Part shown: positions 1-5,633 of the stretch, in pieces
Layout: each line of letters starts with the position of its first letter
How positions within the stretch are numbered: position 1 is the stretch's first letter
Assembly (NCBI GenBank): GCA_047605685.1
Contig: JASGFF010000101.1
Coordinates: forward strand, 1 to 5,778
DNA: 5,778 bases
Source of the DNA: JAUASV01 sp047605685
GTDB lineage: Bacteria; Actinomycetota; Actinomycetes; Actinomycetales; Microbacteriaceae
Direction: 5' to 3'
Notes under the pieces: generated by a model
The model's database searches: none
What the model was told of the DNA's origin: nothing
What the model saw: only the letters and a program-made list of their open reading frames with translations
Position numbers and translations under genes: made by a program

Positions 1-112
1 CGCGCCGCGCCGCCGCCGGGGGCTCGCTGCGCCCGACCGGCTCGGCGCCGAGGATGCCGGCGAACTCGGCGTCGGCGCCGGTCCCGGCGCGATCGGTGCT
101 GGCATCGCTCAC
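1..112 (-). CDS. 5' end of a divergent gene, probably protein O-mannosyltransferase (partial)
   Basis: Read on the minus strand from GTG at 112-110, 37 codons stay open to the window edge. The peptide starts (M/V)SDASTDRAG and is rich in Ala, Gly, Asp and Pro, as expected for a disordered cytoplasmic N-terminus; no catalytic domain lies inside the window. The identity is inferred from context: in mycobacteria and many other actinobacteria the gene divergent from rsmI is pmt, a membrane enzyme that transfers mannose from polyprenyl-phosphate-mannose to secreted proteins. An in-frame ATG at 121-119 is an alternative start three codons upstream. I prefer GTG 112 because a TACGAT hexamer (125-120) lies seven bases before it and would overlap the ATG. 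Neither start has a clear Shine-Dalgarno sequence. I am fairly confident a gene starts here, much less so of its product. Confidence 0.55.
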   Translation of the reverse strand, partial: MSDASTDRAGTGADAEFAGILGAEPVGRSEPPAAARR

Positions 113-119
113 GCGGCCC

Positions 120-147
120 ATCGTAGGGGCCGTGGTTCGATTGTCCG
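120..147 (-). promoter_or_regulatory. Putative promoter of the left-edge divergent gene
   Basis: On the minus strand TACGAT at 125-120 fits the actinobacterial -10 consensus TANNNT. CGGACA at 147-142 matches four of six bases of TTGACA with a 16-bp spacer. Transcription would begin about base 113-112, at the GTG codon, giving a leaderless mRNA. This is inferred from motif and spacing only. Confidence 0.4.
136..141 (+). promoter_or_regulatory. Putative -10 element of rsmI (leaderless)
   Basis: TTCGAT lies exactly six bases before the GTG start of rsmI, so the predicted transcript would start at the G of the start codon. It departs from TANNNT at the second base, and I see no convincing -35. 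No Shine-Dalgarno precedes the gene, which agrees with leaderless initiation. The site lies inside the spacer of the opposing promoter. Confidence 0.35.
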
Positions 148-960
148 GTGATCATCCTCGCGGCGACGCCGATCGGCAATCTCGGCGACGCCTCCCGCCG
201 CCTCGTCGAGGCGCTCGGCAACGCCGAGGTGATCGCCGCCGAGGACACCCGTACGGCGCTGCGGCTCATGCGCGCCCTCGACGTGCCCGGCCGGCCGCGG
301 CTGCTGGCGCTGCACGAGCACAACGAGCGCGAGCGCGCCGCCGAGCTCGTCGCGCTCGCCGAGCACAGCGACGTGCTCGTGCTCACCGACGCCGGCATGC
401 CCGCGGTGAGCGACCCGGGCTTCGCGCTCGTCGCCGCGGCCGCCGCCGCGGGCGTCACCGTCACCGCGATCCCCGGGCCGAGCGCCGTGCTCACCGCGCT
501 CGCGGTGTCCGGGCTGCCGACCGACCGCTTCGCCTTCGAGGGCTTCCTGCCGCGACGCGGGCGCCTCGAGGCGCTGCGGGCGCTCGAGCGCGAGCAGCGC
601 ACGATGGTGTTCTTCGAGTCGCCGCACCGGCTCGGCGATGCCCTGGCCGACCTCGCCGCTGCGTTCGGCGGCGAGCGCCGCGCCGTCGTCTGCCGCGAGC
701 TCACCAAGCTGCACGAGGAGGTCGTGCGCGGCACGCTCGCCGTGCTCGCGGAGCGGTTCGCCGCCGGCGCGCGCGGCGAGATCGCCCTCGTCGTCGCGGG
801 GGCCGCCCCGGCCACCGTCCCGCTCGAGGCGGGCACGGCCGAGGTGGGCGCGCTCGTGGCGTCCGGGGCGCGCCTGAAGGATGCCGTCGCCGAGGTCGCC
901 GCCGCCACCGGCCTCTCCCGGCGCGCCCTCTACGAGGCCGCCCTCGCCGCCCGCCGGTGA
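148..960 (+). CDS. rsmI: 16S rRNA (cytidine1402-2'-O)-methyltransferase RsmI
   Basis: This 270-residue protein is a full-length member of the RsmI family (tetrapyrrole-methylase fold). Known members use S-adenosylmethionine to methylate the 2'-OH of C1402 in the P-site region of 16S rRNA, which helps decoding fidelity. Visible family motifs in order are TPIGNLGD (7-14), AEDTR (31-35), HEHNE (56-60), DAGMPAVSDPG (81-91, SAM-binding region), IPGPSA (108-113), FFESPHR (155-161) and CRELTK (182-187). The small helical C-terminal domain (about 215-270) ends in ATGLSRRALYEAAL. GTG at 148 is the only usable start, because an in-frame TAG lies at 124-126 with no start codon between them and the first motif begins at residue 7. 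It is divergent from the left-edge gene and separated from metG by 175 bp, so it may be transcribed alone. Confidence 0.95.
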   Translation: MIILAATPIGNLGDASRRLVEALGNAEVIAAEDTRTALRLMRALDVPGRPRLLALHEHNERERAAELVALAEHSDVLVLTDAGMPAVSDPGFALVAAAAAAGVTVTAIPGPSAVLTALAVSGLPTDRFAFEGFLPRRGRLEALRALEREQRTMVFFESPHRLGDALADLAAAFGGERRAVVCRELTKLHEEVVRGTLAVLAERFAAGARGEIALVVAGAAPATVPLEAGTAEVGALVASGARLKDAVAEVAAATGLSRRALYEAALAARR

Positions 961-970
961 GCCGGCCGTC

Positions 971-991
971 ACCCGCCACCCGCCACCCGCC
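971..991 (+). repeat. Three tandem copies of ACCCGCC
   Basis: Three perfect 7-bp copies occupy 971-977, 978-984 and 985-991, directly after rsmI and touching the palindrome. The last copy supplies bases that pair with GGCGGG at 1026-1031, so it also forms the outer part of that inverted repeat. No function is evident. Confidence 0.7.
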
Positions 992-1031
992 ACTGCGATC
1001 CGTCCCAATTGGGACGGATCGCAGCGGCGGG
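986..1031. repeat. Perfect 32-bp palindrome within a 46-bp inverted repeat
   Basis: Bases 993-1024 are a perfect palindrome centred on AA|TT at 1008/1009; the left half is CTGCGATCCGTCCCAA. After one mismatch (992/1025) six more pairs extend it to 986-1031. As RNA it would fold into a 14-bp stem with an AAUU loop, plus the outer stem. It could terminate rsmI transcription, bind a dimeric protein ahead of metG, or be a copy of a dispersed repeat. There is no T-run on either side, so it is not a classical intrinsic terminator. The structure is seen directly; the role is unknown. Confidence 0.85.
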
Positions 1032-1041
1032 GCGGTAAATC

Positions 1042-1076
1042 GGGACCGTTTGGGGCGCTTCGGGGGCGGTTTGGGG
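1042..1076 (+). other. G-run cluster able to form a G-quadruplex; 21-bp spaced GTTTGGGG pair
   Basis: Four G-runs (1042-1044, 1052-1055, 1062-1066, 1073-1076) are separated by loops of 7, 6 and 6 bases, which meets the usual G3+/N1-7 pattern. The octamer GTTTGGGG occurs at 1048-1055 and again at 1069-1076, 21 bp or two helical turns apart. The cluster lies about 25 bp upstream of the proposed metG -35, so it could be a regulator site. In DNA this rich in G, chance is a real possibility. Confidence 0.4.
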
Positions 1077-1100
1077 TGATCCGGCGACCGGTCGCGGCCG

Positions 1101-1128
1101 GTAACAGCATCCGCGCGCTCCGTAGACT
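1101..1128 (+). promoter_or_regulatory. Putative metG promoter
   Basis: TAGACT at 1123-1128 matches the TANNNT -10 consensus. GTAACA at 1101-1106 shares four of six bases with TTGACA at a 16-bp spacing. Transcription would start around 1135-1136, at the ATG of metG, giving a leaderless mRNA for the metG-tatD-rsmA group. The 7-base gap between hexamer and start codon resembles the other promoters in this window. Confidence 0.5.
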
Positions 1129-1135
1129 GGAGCCC

Positions 1136-2743
1136 ATGGCCGCGGGCGATCCCTTCTACATCACGACGCCGATCTTCTACGTCAACGATGTCCCCCACAT
1201 CGGCCACGCCTACACCGAGGTGGCCGCCGACGTGCTCGCCCGCTGGCACCGCCAGGCCGGCGACGACACCTGGCTGCTCACCGGCACCGACGAGCACGGC
1301 CAGAAGATCCTGCGCACCGCGGTCGCGAACGACACCACGCCGAAGGAGTGGGCCGACCGGCTCGTCGCCGAGGCCTGGGTCCCGCTGCTGAACACCGTCG
1401 ACATCGCCAACGACGACTTCATCCGCACCACCGACGAGCGGCACGAGAGCGGCGTGCTCGCCTTCCTGACGAAGCTCTACGACGACGGCTTCATCTACTC
1501 CGGCGAGTACGAGGGCTACTACTGCGTCGGCTGCGAGGAGTACAAGCAGCTCGACGACCTCATGGAGGCGCCGGAGGGCGAGCTCGCCGGGCAGCTCGTC
1601 TGCAAGATCCACGGCCGGCCGGTCGAGGTGCTGCAGGAGACCAACTACTTCTTCCGGATGAGCCAGTTCGAGCAGAGGCTGCTCGACCTCTACGAGTCGC
1701 GGCCGGACTTCATCCAGCCGGAGAGCGTGCGCAACGAGATCATCCAGTTCGTCCGGCAGGGCCTGCAGGACCTGTCCATCTCGCGCTCGAGCTTCGACTG
1801 GGGCATCCAGATCCCCTGGGACGAGCGACACGTGCTCTACGTCTGGTTCGACGCGCTGCTGAACTACACCACGGCCGTCGGCTACGGCGTGGACGCCGCC
1901 CAGTTCGCCCGCCGCTGGCCGGCCGTGCACATCGTCGGCAAGGACATCGCCCGCTTCCACGCCGTGATCTGGCCGGCGATGCTCATGGCGGCCGGCCTGC
2001 CGGTGCCGAGCCGGGTCTTCGGCCACGGCTGGCTGCTCGTCGGCGGCGAGAAGATGTCCAAGTCGAAGCTCACCGGCATCGCCCCGCACCAGATCACCGA
2101 CACCTTCGGCTCGGACGCGTTCCGCTACTACTTCATGCGTGCGATCTCCTTCGGCCAGGACGGCTCGTTCAGCTGGGAGGACCTCTCCGCGCGCTACCAG
2201 GCCGAGCTCGCGAACGGCTTCGGCAACCTGGCCAGCCGGGTCACGGCGATGATCGGCCGCTACTTCGACGGCGTGCTGCCCGCGCCCGCCGAGCCGGGCG
2301 AGGCCGAGCTCGCCATCCAGCGCACGGTCGCCGACGCGGCGAGCCGGGCGGATGCCGCGATCGAGCGCTTCGCGATCCACGAGGCCGTCGCCGCGGTCTG
2401 GACGATCGTCGACGAGCTCAACGGCTACATCACGGCCGAGGAGCCGTGGGTGCTCGCGAAGGACCCGGCCGCTCGCGAGCGGCTCGGCACCGTGCTGTAC
2501 ACGGCGGCCGAGGGACTGCGCGCCCTCGCCGTGCTGCTCAGCCCGGTCATCCCGCGGGCCACCGCGAAGCTGTGGGCCGCGCTCGGTGCCGAGGGCGCCC
2601 TGGCCGAGCAGCCGCTGCGCGAGGCCGGCGCCTGGGGCGTCCTCGCGCCCGGCGCGGCCGTGTCGAGGCTCGAGGCGCTGTTCCCGCGCATTGAGCAGTC
2701 CACCGAGCAGGAGGGCGCACAGCCGGAGTCCGTGCCCGCGTGA
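1136..2743 (+). CDS. metG: Methionyl-tRNA synthetase
   Basis: This 535-residue class I aminoacyl-tRNA synthetase joins methionine to tRNA-Met using ATP, in the cytoplasm. The catalytic Rossmann fold carries HIGH at 21-24 inside PIFYVNDVPHIGHAY and KMSKS at 306-310. The connective insert has one zinc knuckle, C130-V-G-C133 with C156-K-I-H159. Further family signatures are VWFDALLNY (236-244) and GKDIARFH (268-275). The helical anticodon-binding domain fills roughly 350-500, beginning near NGFGNLASR. There is no C-terminal EMAP-like dimerisation domain, so it is the short bacterial form rather than the roughly 677-residue E. coli type. The frame is open far upstream; ATG 1136 is chosen because it places HIGH at the usual distance and sits just after a TAGACT -10. 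It is also called metS in actinobacteria. Its stop overlaps the tatD start by four bases. Confidence 0.97.
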   Translation: MAAGDPFYITTPIFYVNDVPHIGHAYTEVAADVLARWHRQAGDDTWLLTGTDEHGQKILRTAVANDTTPKEWADRLVAEAWVPLLNTVDIANDDFIRTTDERHESGVLAFLTKLYDDGFIYSGEYEGYYCVGCEEYKQLDDLMEAPEGELAGQLVCKIHGRPVEVLQETNYFFRMSQFEQRLLDLYESRPDFIQPESVRNEIIQFVRQGLQDLSISRSSFDWGIQIPWDERHVLYVWFDALLNYTTAVGYGVDAAQFARRWPAVHIVGKDIARFHAVIWPAMLMAAGLPVPSRVFGHGWLLVGGEKMSKSKLTGIAPHQITDTFGSDAFRYYFMRAISFGQDGSFSWEDLSARYQAELANGFGNLASRVTAMIGRYFDGVLPAPAEPGEAELAIQRTVADAASRADAAIERFAIHEAVAAVWTIVDELNGYITAEEPWVLAKDPAARERLGTVLYTAAEGLRALAVLLSPVIPRATAKLWAALGAEGALAEQPLREAGAWGVLAPGAAVSRLEALFPRIEQSTEQEGAQPESVPA

Positions 2744-3675
2744 GCGACGCCGGCACCCCGATCCGCGCCCGGGAGGCGAGCCCGGGCCGCGATCTGAGCG
2801 CGCCGCCGCCGCCCCCGCCGCTCACCGTCGGCGTGTACGACAACCACACCCACCTCGAGTTTGCCGACGGCGAGAACCCGCTCGACTACCGCACCGCGCT
2901 CGACCTGGCCAGCGCCGTCGGCGTGCGCGGCGTCGTGCAGGTGGGCACGGACGTCGAGACGAGCCGCTGGGGCGCCGAGATCGCCGCGGTCGAGCCGCGG
3001 GTGCTCGCCGCCGTCGCGATCCACCCCAACGAGGTGCCGAGGCTCGCGGCCGGCGGCGAGCTCGAGGCATCCCTCGCCGCCATCGACGGGCTCGCCGCCC
3101 AGCCGCGGGTGCGGGCCATCGGCGAGACCGGCCTGGACTTCTTCCGCACCGACGCCGCCGGCCGTCCGGCGCAGCTGGCCGGCTTCGAGGCGCACATCGA
3201 GATCGCCAAGCGGCACGGTCTGGCGATGCAGATCCACGACCGCGACGCGCACGCCGAGGTGGTGCGCACCCTCGACCGGCTGGGGGCGCCGGAGCGCACG
3301 GTGTTCCACTGCTTCTCCGGCGACGTCGAGCTCGCCCGCCTCTGCGCCGAGCGCGGCTGGTACCTGTCCTTCGCCGGCACCGTCACGTTCAAGAACGCGC
3401 CGCAGCTGCGGGAGGCGCTGCGGGTCATCCCGCCGCACCTGATCCTCGTCGAGACGGATGCGCCGTTCCTCACCCCGGCGCCGTACCGCGGCCGGCCGAA
3501 CTCCCCCTACCTCATCCCGCACACGCTGCGGGCGATGGCCGAGGTGCGCGGCACCGACCCCTCGATGCTCGCCGCGCTCATCGCCTCGAACACCGAGGCC
3601 GTGTACGGCGACTGGGAGGCGCAGCCGGTCACGGAGCCGATCAGCGTCTTCGACGACCCCGCCTTCGGGCGCTGA
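2740..3675 (+). CDS. tatD: TatD-family metal-dependent hydrolase (putative DNase)
   Basis: The 311-residue product belongs to the TatD amidohydrolase (TIM-barrel) family. Studied members are metal-dependent DNases acting in DNA repair or degradation, but the substrate here is not shown. Expected metal ligands are all present: H36-T-H38 in NHTHLE, E129 in AIGETGLDFF, H166 in QIHDRDAH, H190 in VFHCFSGD and D240 in VETDAPFL. Residues 1-31 form a Pro-rich extension (six prolines at 22-27) ahead of the barrel, which explains a length above the usual 260 or so. GTG 2740 overlaps the metG stop as GTGA, with a weak GGAG at 2725-2728, and suggests translational coupling. GTG 2833 is an alternative that would remove the extension, but it lacks a ribosome-binding site. 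The stop shares one base with rsmA. Confidence 0.93.
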   Translation: MSDAGTPIRAREASPGRDLSAPPPPPPLTVGVYDNHTHLEFADGENPLDYRTALDLASAVGVRGVVQVGTDVETSRWGAEIAAVEPRVLAAVAIHPNEVPRLAAGGELEASLAAIDGLAAQPRVRAIGETGLDFFRTDAAGRPAQLAGFEAHIEIAKRHGLAMQIHDRDAHAEVVRTLDRLGAPERTVFHCFSGDVELARLCAERGWYLSFAGTVTFKNAPQLREALRVIPPHLILVETDAPFLTPAPYRGRPNSPYLIPHTLRAMAEVRGTDPSMLAALIASNTEAVYGDWEAQPVTEPISVFDDPAFGR

Positions 3676-4598
3676 TGCCCGCGGCGCGACTGCTGGGGCC
3701 CGCGGAGATCCGCGACCTCGCCGAGACGCTCGGCGTGAGCCCGACGAAGCGGCTCGGCCAGAACTTCGTGCACGACGCGAACACCGTGCGCCGCATCGTG
3801 CAGCTCGCGGCCGTGACGGACGCCGACACCGTGCTCGAGGTCGGCCCGGGGCTCGGCTCGCTCACCCTCGGCCTGCTCGAGACGGGCGCCGCCGTCGTCG
3901 CCGTCGAGATCGACGGACGCCTCGCCGCGCGGCTGCCGCTGACGGCGGCGGCGATGGCCGCCGACACCGCCGCACTCCGCGTGGTCACCGCCGACGCGCT
4001 CACGATCGACGCCGGGGCGCTGCCGCTGCCCCCGAGCGTGCTCGTGGCGAACCTGCCCTACAACGTCTCGGTGCCGGTGCTGCTGCACCTGCTCGAGAGG
4101 GTGCCGAGCCTCGACCGCGGGCTCGTGATGGTGCAGGCCGAGGTCGGCGAGCGGCTCGCCGCAGGCCCCGGCTCGAGGGTGTACGGCGCCCCGAGCGCGA
4201 AGGCCGCCTGGTGGGCCGACTGGCGGCTCGCCGGCCGGGTCAGCCGCCAGGTGTTCTGGCCGGTGCCGAACGTGGACAGCGTGCTCGTCGGCTTCCGGCG
4301 GCATCCCGAGCCGGGCGACGTCGGGGAGCGGCGGGCGACGTTCGCGCTCGTCGAGGCGGCCTTCGGCCAGCGCCGCAAGATGCTGCGCGGCGCGCTCGGC
4401 GGCCCGCTCGGCGGCGCGGCGGCCGCCTCCGAGCGGCTCCGGGCGGCGGGGATCGAGCCCACGGCGCGCGGCGAGGACCTCGGCATCGCCGACTTCCTCG
4501 CCATCGCGCGGGCCGGGCCAAGCGGCTCCGGCAGGCCGGGCGGCTCCGGCAGGCCGGGCGGCTCCGACAGGCCGGGCGGCTCCGACGGCCTCGACTAG
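3675..4598 (+). CDS. rsmA: 16S rRNA (adenine1518-N6/adenine1519-N6)-dimethyltransferase RsmA (KsgA)
   Basis: This 307-residue SAM-dependent enzyme dimethylates two adjacent adenines in the 3'-terminal hairpin of 16S rRNA, a late small-subunit assembly step; loss of the family enzyme gives kasugamycin resistance. The motifs are complete: KRLGQNF (25-31), LEVGPGLGSLT (54-64, SAM loop), VEID (77-80), TADAL (105-109), NLPYN (126-130, catalytic) and FWPVPNVDSVLV in the second half. The helical C-terminal domain contains FGQRRKMLRGAL. ATG 3675 overlaps the tatD stop as TGATG; there is no clear Shine-Dalgarno, so coupled reinitiation is likely. The actinobacterial N-terminus LLGPAEIRDLAETLGV supports this start. 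Oddities are a Gly/Pro repeat tail at 284-307 and the absence of an rpfB gene between tatD and this gene. Confidence 0.96.
   Translation: MPAARLLGPAEIRDLAETLGVSPTKRLGQNFVHDANTVRRIVQLAAVTDADTVLEVGPGLGSLTLGLLETGAAVVAVEIDGRLAARLPLTAAAMAADTAALRVVTADALTIDAGALPLPPSVLVANLPYNVSVPVLLHLLERVPSLDRGLVMVQAEVGERLAAGPGSRVYGAPSAKAAWWADWRLAGRVSRQVFWPVPNVDSVLVGFRRHPEPGDVGERRATFALVEAAFGQRRKMLRGALGGPLGGAAAASERLRAAGIEPTARGEDLGIADFLAIARAGPSGSGRPGGSGRPGGSDRPGGSDGLD
4522..4593 (+). repeat. In-frame 18-bp tandem repeat at the 3' end of rsmA
   Basis: Copies lie at 4522-4539, 4540-4557 and 4558-4575, with a degenerate fourth at 4576-4593. The first two are identical and the third differs by one base. In the rsmA frame they give GSGRPG, GSGRPG, GSDRPG and GSDGLD, a flexible tail after the folded domain. 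Such a repeat is likely to vary in copy number between strains; that is inference. Confidence 0.85.
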
Positions 4599-4601
4599 GT
4601 T
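4596..4601 (+). promoter_or_regulatory. Putative -10 element of ispE, overlapping the rsmA stop codon
   Basis: TAGGTT fits TANNNT, and its first three bases are the TAG stop of rsmA. It ends six bases before the ispE ATG, so transcription would start on the A of the start codon. No good -35 is visible within the 18-bp repeats upstream. GGAGGG at 4602-4607 abuts the ATG and is too close to act as a normal Shine-Dalgarno for it. Confidence 0.4.
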
Positions 4602-4607
4602 GGAGGG

Positions 4608-5543
4608 ATGACGCCTCTGACCGGCTCTCGGGTCGTGCACGTGCGGGCGCCAGGCAAGATCAACGTGTTCCTCGCCGTCGGCTCGCTGCTGCCCGACGGC
4701 TACCACGACGTCGCGATCGCCTACCAGGCGGTGAGCCTGTACGAGGACGTGCGGGTGAGCGAGGCCCCGGACTTCTCGGTGGGCGTGAGCGGCTCGGTGG
4801 ACCTCGCACGGGTGCCGCGCGACGGCGCCAACATCGCCATCCGCGCCGCCCGGCTGCTCGCCGCACGCACCGGCTACCGCGGCGGCGCGCACATCGACAT
4901 CGAGAAGCACGTCCCGGTCACCGGCGGCATGGGCGGTGGCAGCGCGGATGCCGCGGCGACGCTGTTGGCCTGCGACACCCTGTGGGGGACGGGCCTGGGC
5001 CGCGAGGAGATGCTCGAGCTGGCGTCCGAGCTGGGCGCCGACGTGCCCTTCGCCCTCACCGGCGGCACGGCGATCGGCACCGGCCGGGGCGATCAGCTGA
5101 GCCCGGCGCTCGCGACGGGCAGCTTCGAGTGGGTGCTCGTGCTGCGCGACACCGGGCTGTCCACCCCCGAGGTGTACCGCGAGCTCGACGAGCACCGCTC
5201 CCGGCACTCGCAGGACATCTACCCGGCGCCGGTGGCGCCGAGCGTGGACGTCGACGTGCTGCAGGCGCTGCGGGCCGGGGACGCGCGGATGCTCGCCGAG
5301 GTGCTCGCGAACGACCTGCAGGCGGCCGCGCTGCACCTCGAGCCGGCGCTCGCCGACGTGCTCGAGCTCGGCGAGCGCGGCGGGGCGCTCGCCGGCATCG
5401 TCTCCGGCTCCGGTCCGACGGTCGCCTTCCTCGCGCCGGACGTCAACGCGGCACTGCAGCTGCAGATCGGGCTGAGCGCCGCGGGGCTGACGGCCGTGCG
5501 CGCGACCGGTCCGGTGCACGGCGCCCGGGTGCTCGGCGGCTGA
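4608..5543 (+). CDS. ispE: 4-diphosphocytidyl-2-C-methyl-D-erythritol kinase IspE
   Basis: This 311-residue GHMP-superfamily kinase phosphorylates CDP-methylerythritol with ATP, the fourth step of the MEP route to isopentenyl and dimethylallyl diphosphate. Motif 1, RAPGKINVFL, carries the expected catalytic K17 and N19. PDGYHDV (29-35) matches the cytidine-binding region. The ATP loop is TGGMGGGSADAA (105-116). The catalytic aspartate is D145 in LGADVPFAL. Motif 3 is VSGSGPT (265-271). ATG 4608 is the first possible start after an in-frame TAG at 4596-4598 (the rsmA stop, same frame, nine bases away), and the first motif begins at residue 13. ispE could be read through from rsmA or start from its own leaderless promoter. 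All key residues are present, so it should be active. Confidence 0.96.
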   Translation: MTPLTGSRVVHVRAPGKINVFLAVGSLLPDGYHDVAIAYQAVSLYEDVRVSEAPDFSVGVSGSVDLARVPRDGANIAIRAARLLAARTGYRGGAHIDIEKHVPVTGGMGGGSADAAATLLACDTLWGTGLGREEMLELASELGADVPFALTGGTAIGTGRGDQLSPALATGSFEWVLVLRDTGLSTPEVYRELDEHRSRHSQDIYPAPVAPSVDVDVLQALRAGDARMLAEVLANDLQAAALHLEPALADVLELGERGGALAGIVSGSGPTVAFLAPDVNAALQLQIGLSAAGLTAVRATGPVHGARVLGG

Positions 5544-5557
5544 GGGCCGCCGGAGCC

Positions 5558-5596
5558 GCGAGCCGGGGCTGCGAGCCGGGGCCGCGAGCACGGGTT
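5558..5596 (+). repeat. 13-bp tandem repeat downstream of ispE
   Basis: GCGAGCCGGGGC is repeated at 5558-5570 and 5571-5583, identical in 12 of 13 bases. A degenerate third copy, GCGAGCACGGGTT, follows at 5584-5596. It is non-coding as far as I can see and has no evident function. Confidence 0.65.
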
Positions 5597-5608
5597 CCGG
5601 CCCCGTGC
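5577..5608 (+). terminator. Possible ispE terminator hairpin with two competing stems
   Basis: GCACGGG (5588-5594) pairs with CCCGTGC (5602-5608) around a 7-base loop. CGGGGCC (5577-5583) can instead pair with GGCCCCG (5599-5605); the two stems exclude each other. No T-run follows, so only a weak, U-less terminator is possible. The location between ispE and a new promoter fits termination, but this is inference. Confidence 0.3.
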
Positions 5609-5621
5609 CAGGGCGGGGGCG

Positions 5622-5627
5622 TACGCT
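5622..5627 (+). promoter_or_regulatory. Putative -10 element of the right-edge gene
   Basis: TACGCT fits TANNNT and ends exactly six bases before the ATG at 5634, again predicting a leaderless transcript. No Shine-Dalgarno and no clear -35 are visible. Its presence suggests the right-edge gene is a separate transcription unit from ispE. Confidence 0.45.
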
Positions 5628-5633
5628 CACGCC

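Noticed and set aside
986..1031. The palindrome as a classical rho-independent terminator of rsmI
   Set aside because: No T-run follows the stem on either strand; I keep termination only as one of several options.
54..1079. A 341-codon frame overlapping rsmI on the plus strand
   Set aside because: It is almost all Arg/Ala/Pro and out of frame with the clear RsmI motifs.
881..1135. An 85-codon upstream extension of metG
   Set aside because: The frame is open, but the extension overlaps the end of rsmI and runs through the palindrome and promoter. ATG 1136 puts HIGH at the normal position.
961..1135. A riboswitch or T-box leader controlling metG
   Set aside because: The proposed transcript starts at the metG ATG, and I see no SAM-riboswitch or T-box sequence landmarks in the gap.
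701..2380. A 559-codon open frame on the minus strand opposite rsmI and metG
   Set aside because: It lies opposite metG and rsmI, crosses the intergenic palindrome, and has no family motif; it is a GC-driven shadow.
4602..4607. GGAGGG as the Shine-Dalgarno of ispE
   Set aside because: It touches the ATG directly, leaving no room for the usual 5-9 base spacing, and there is no well-placed later start.
3507..5630. A 707-codon open frame on the minus strand opposite tatD, rsmA and ispE
   Set aside because: It is antisense to three genes with complete catalytic motifs, and its translation is low-complexity Arg/Ala/Gly/Pro with no recognisable domain. Long antisense frames are normal at this GC content.
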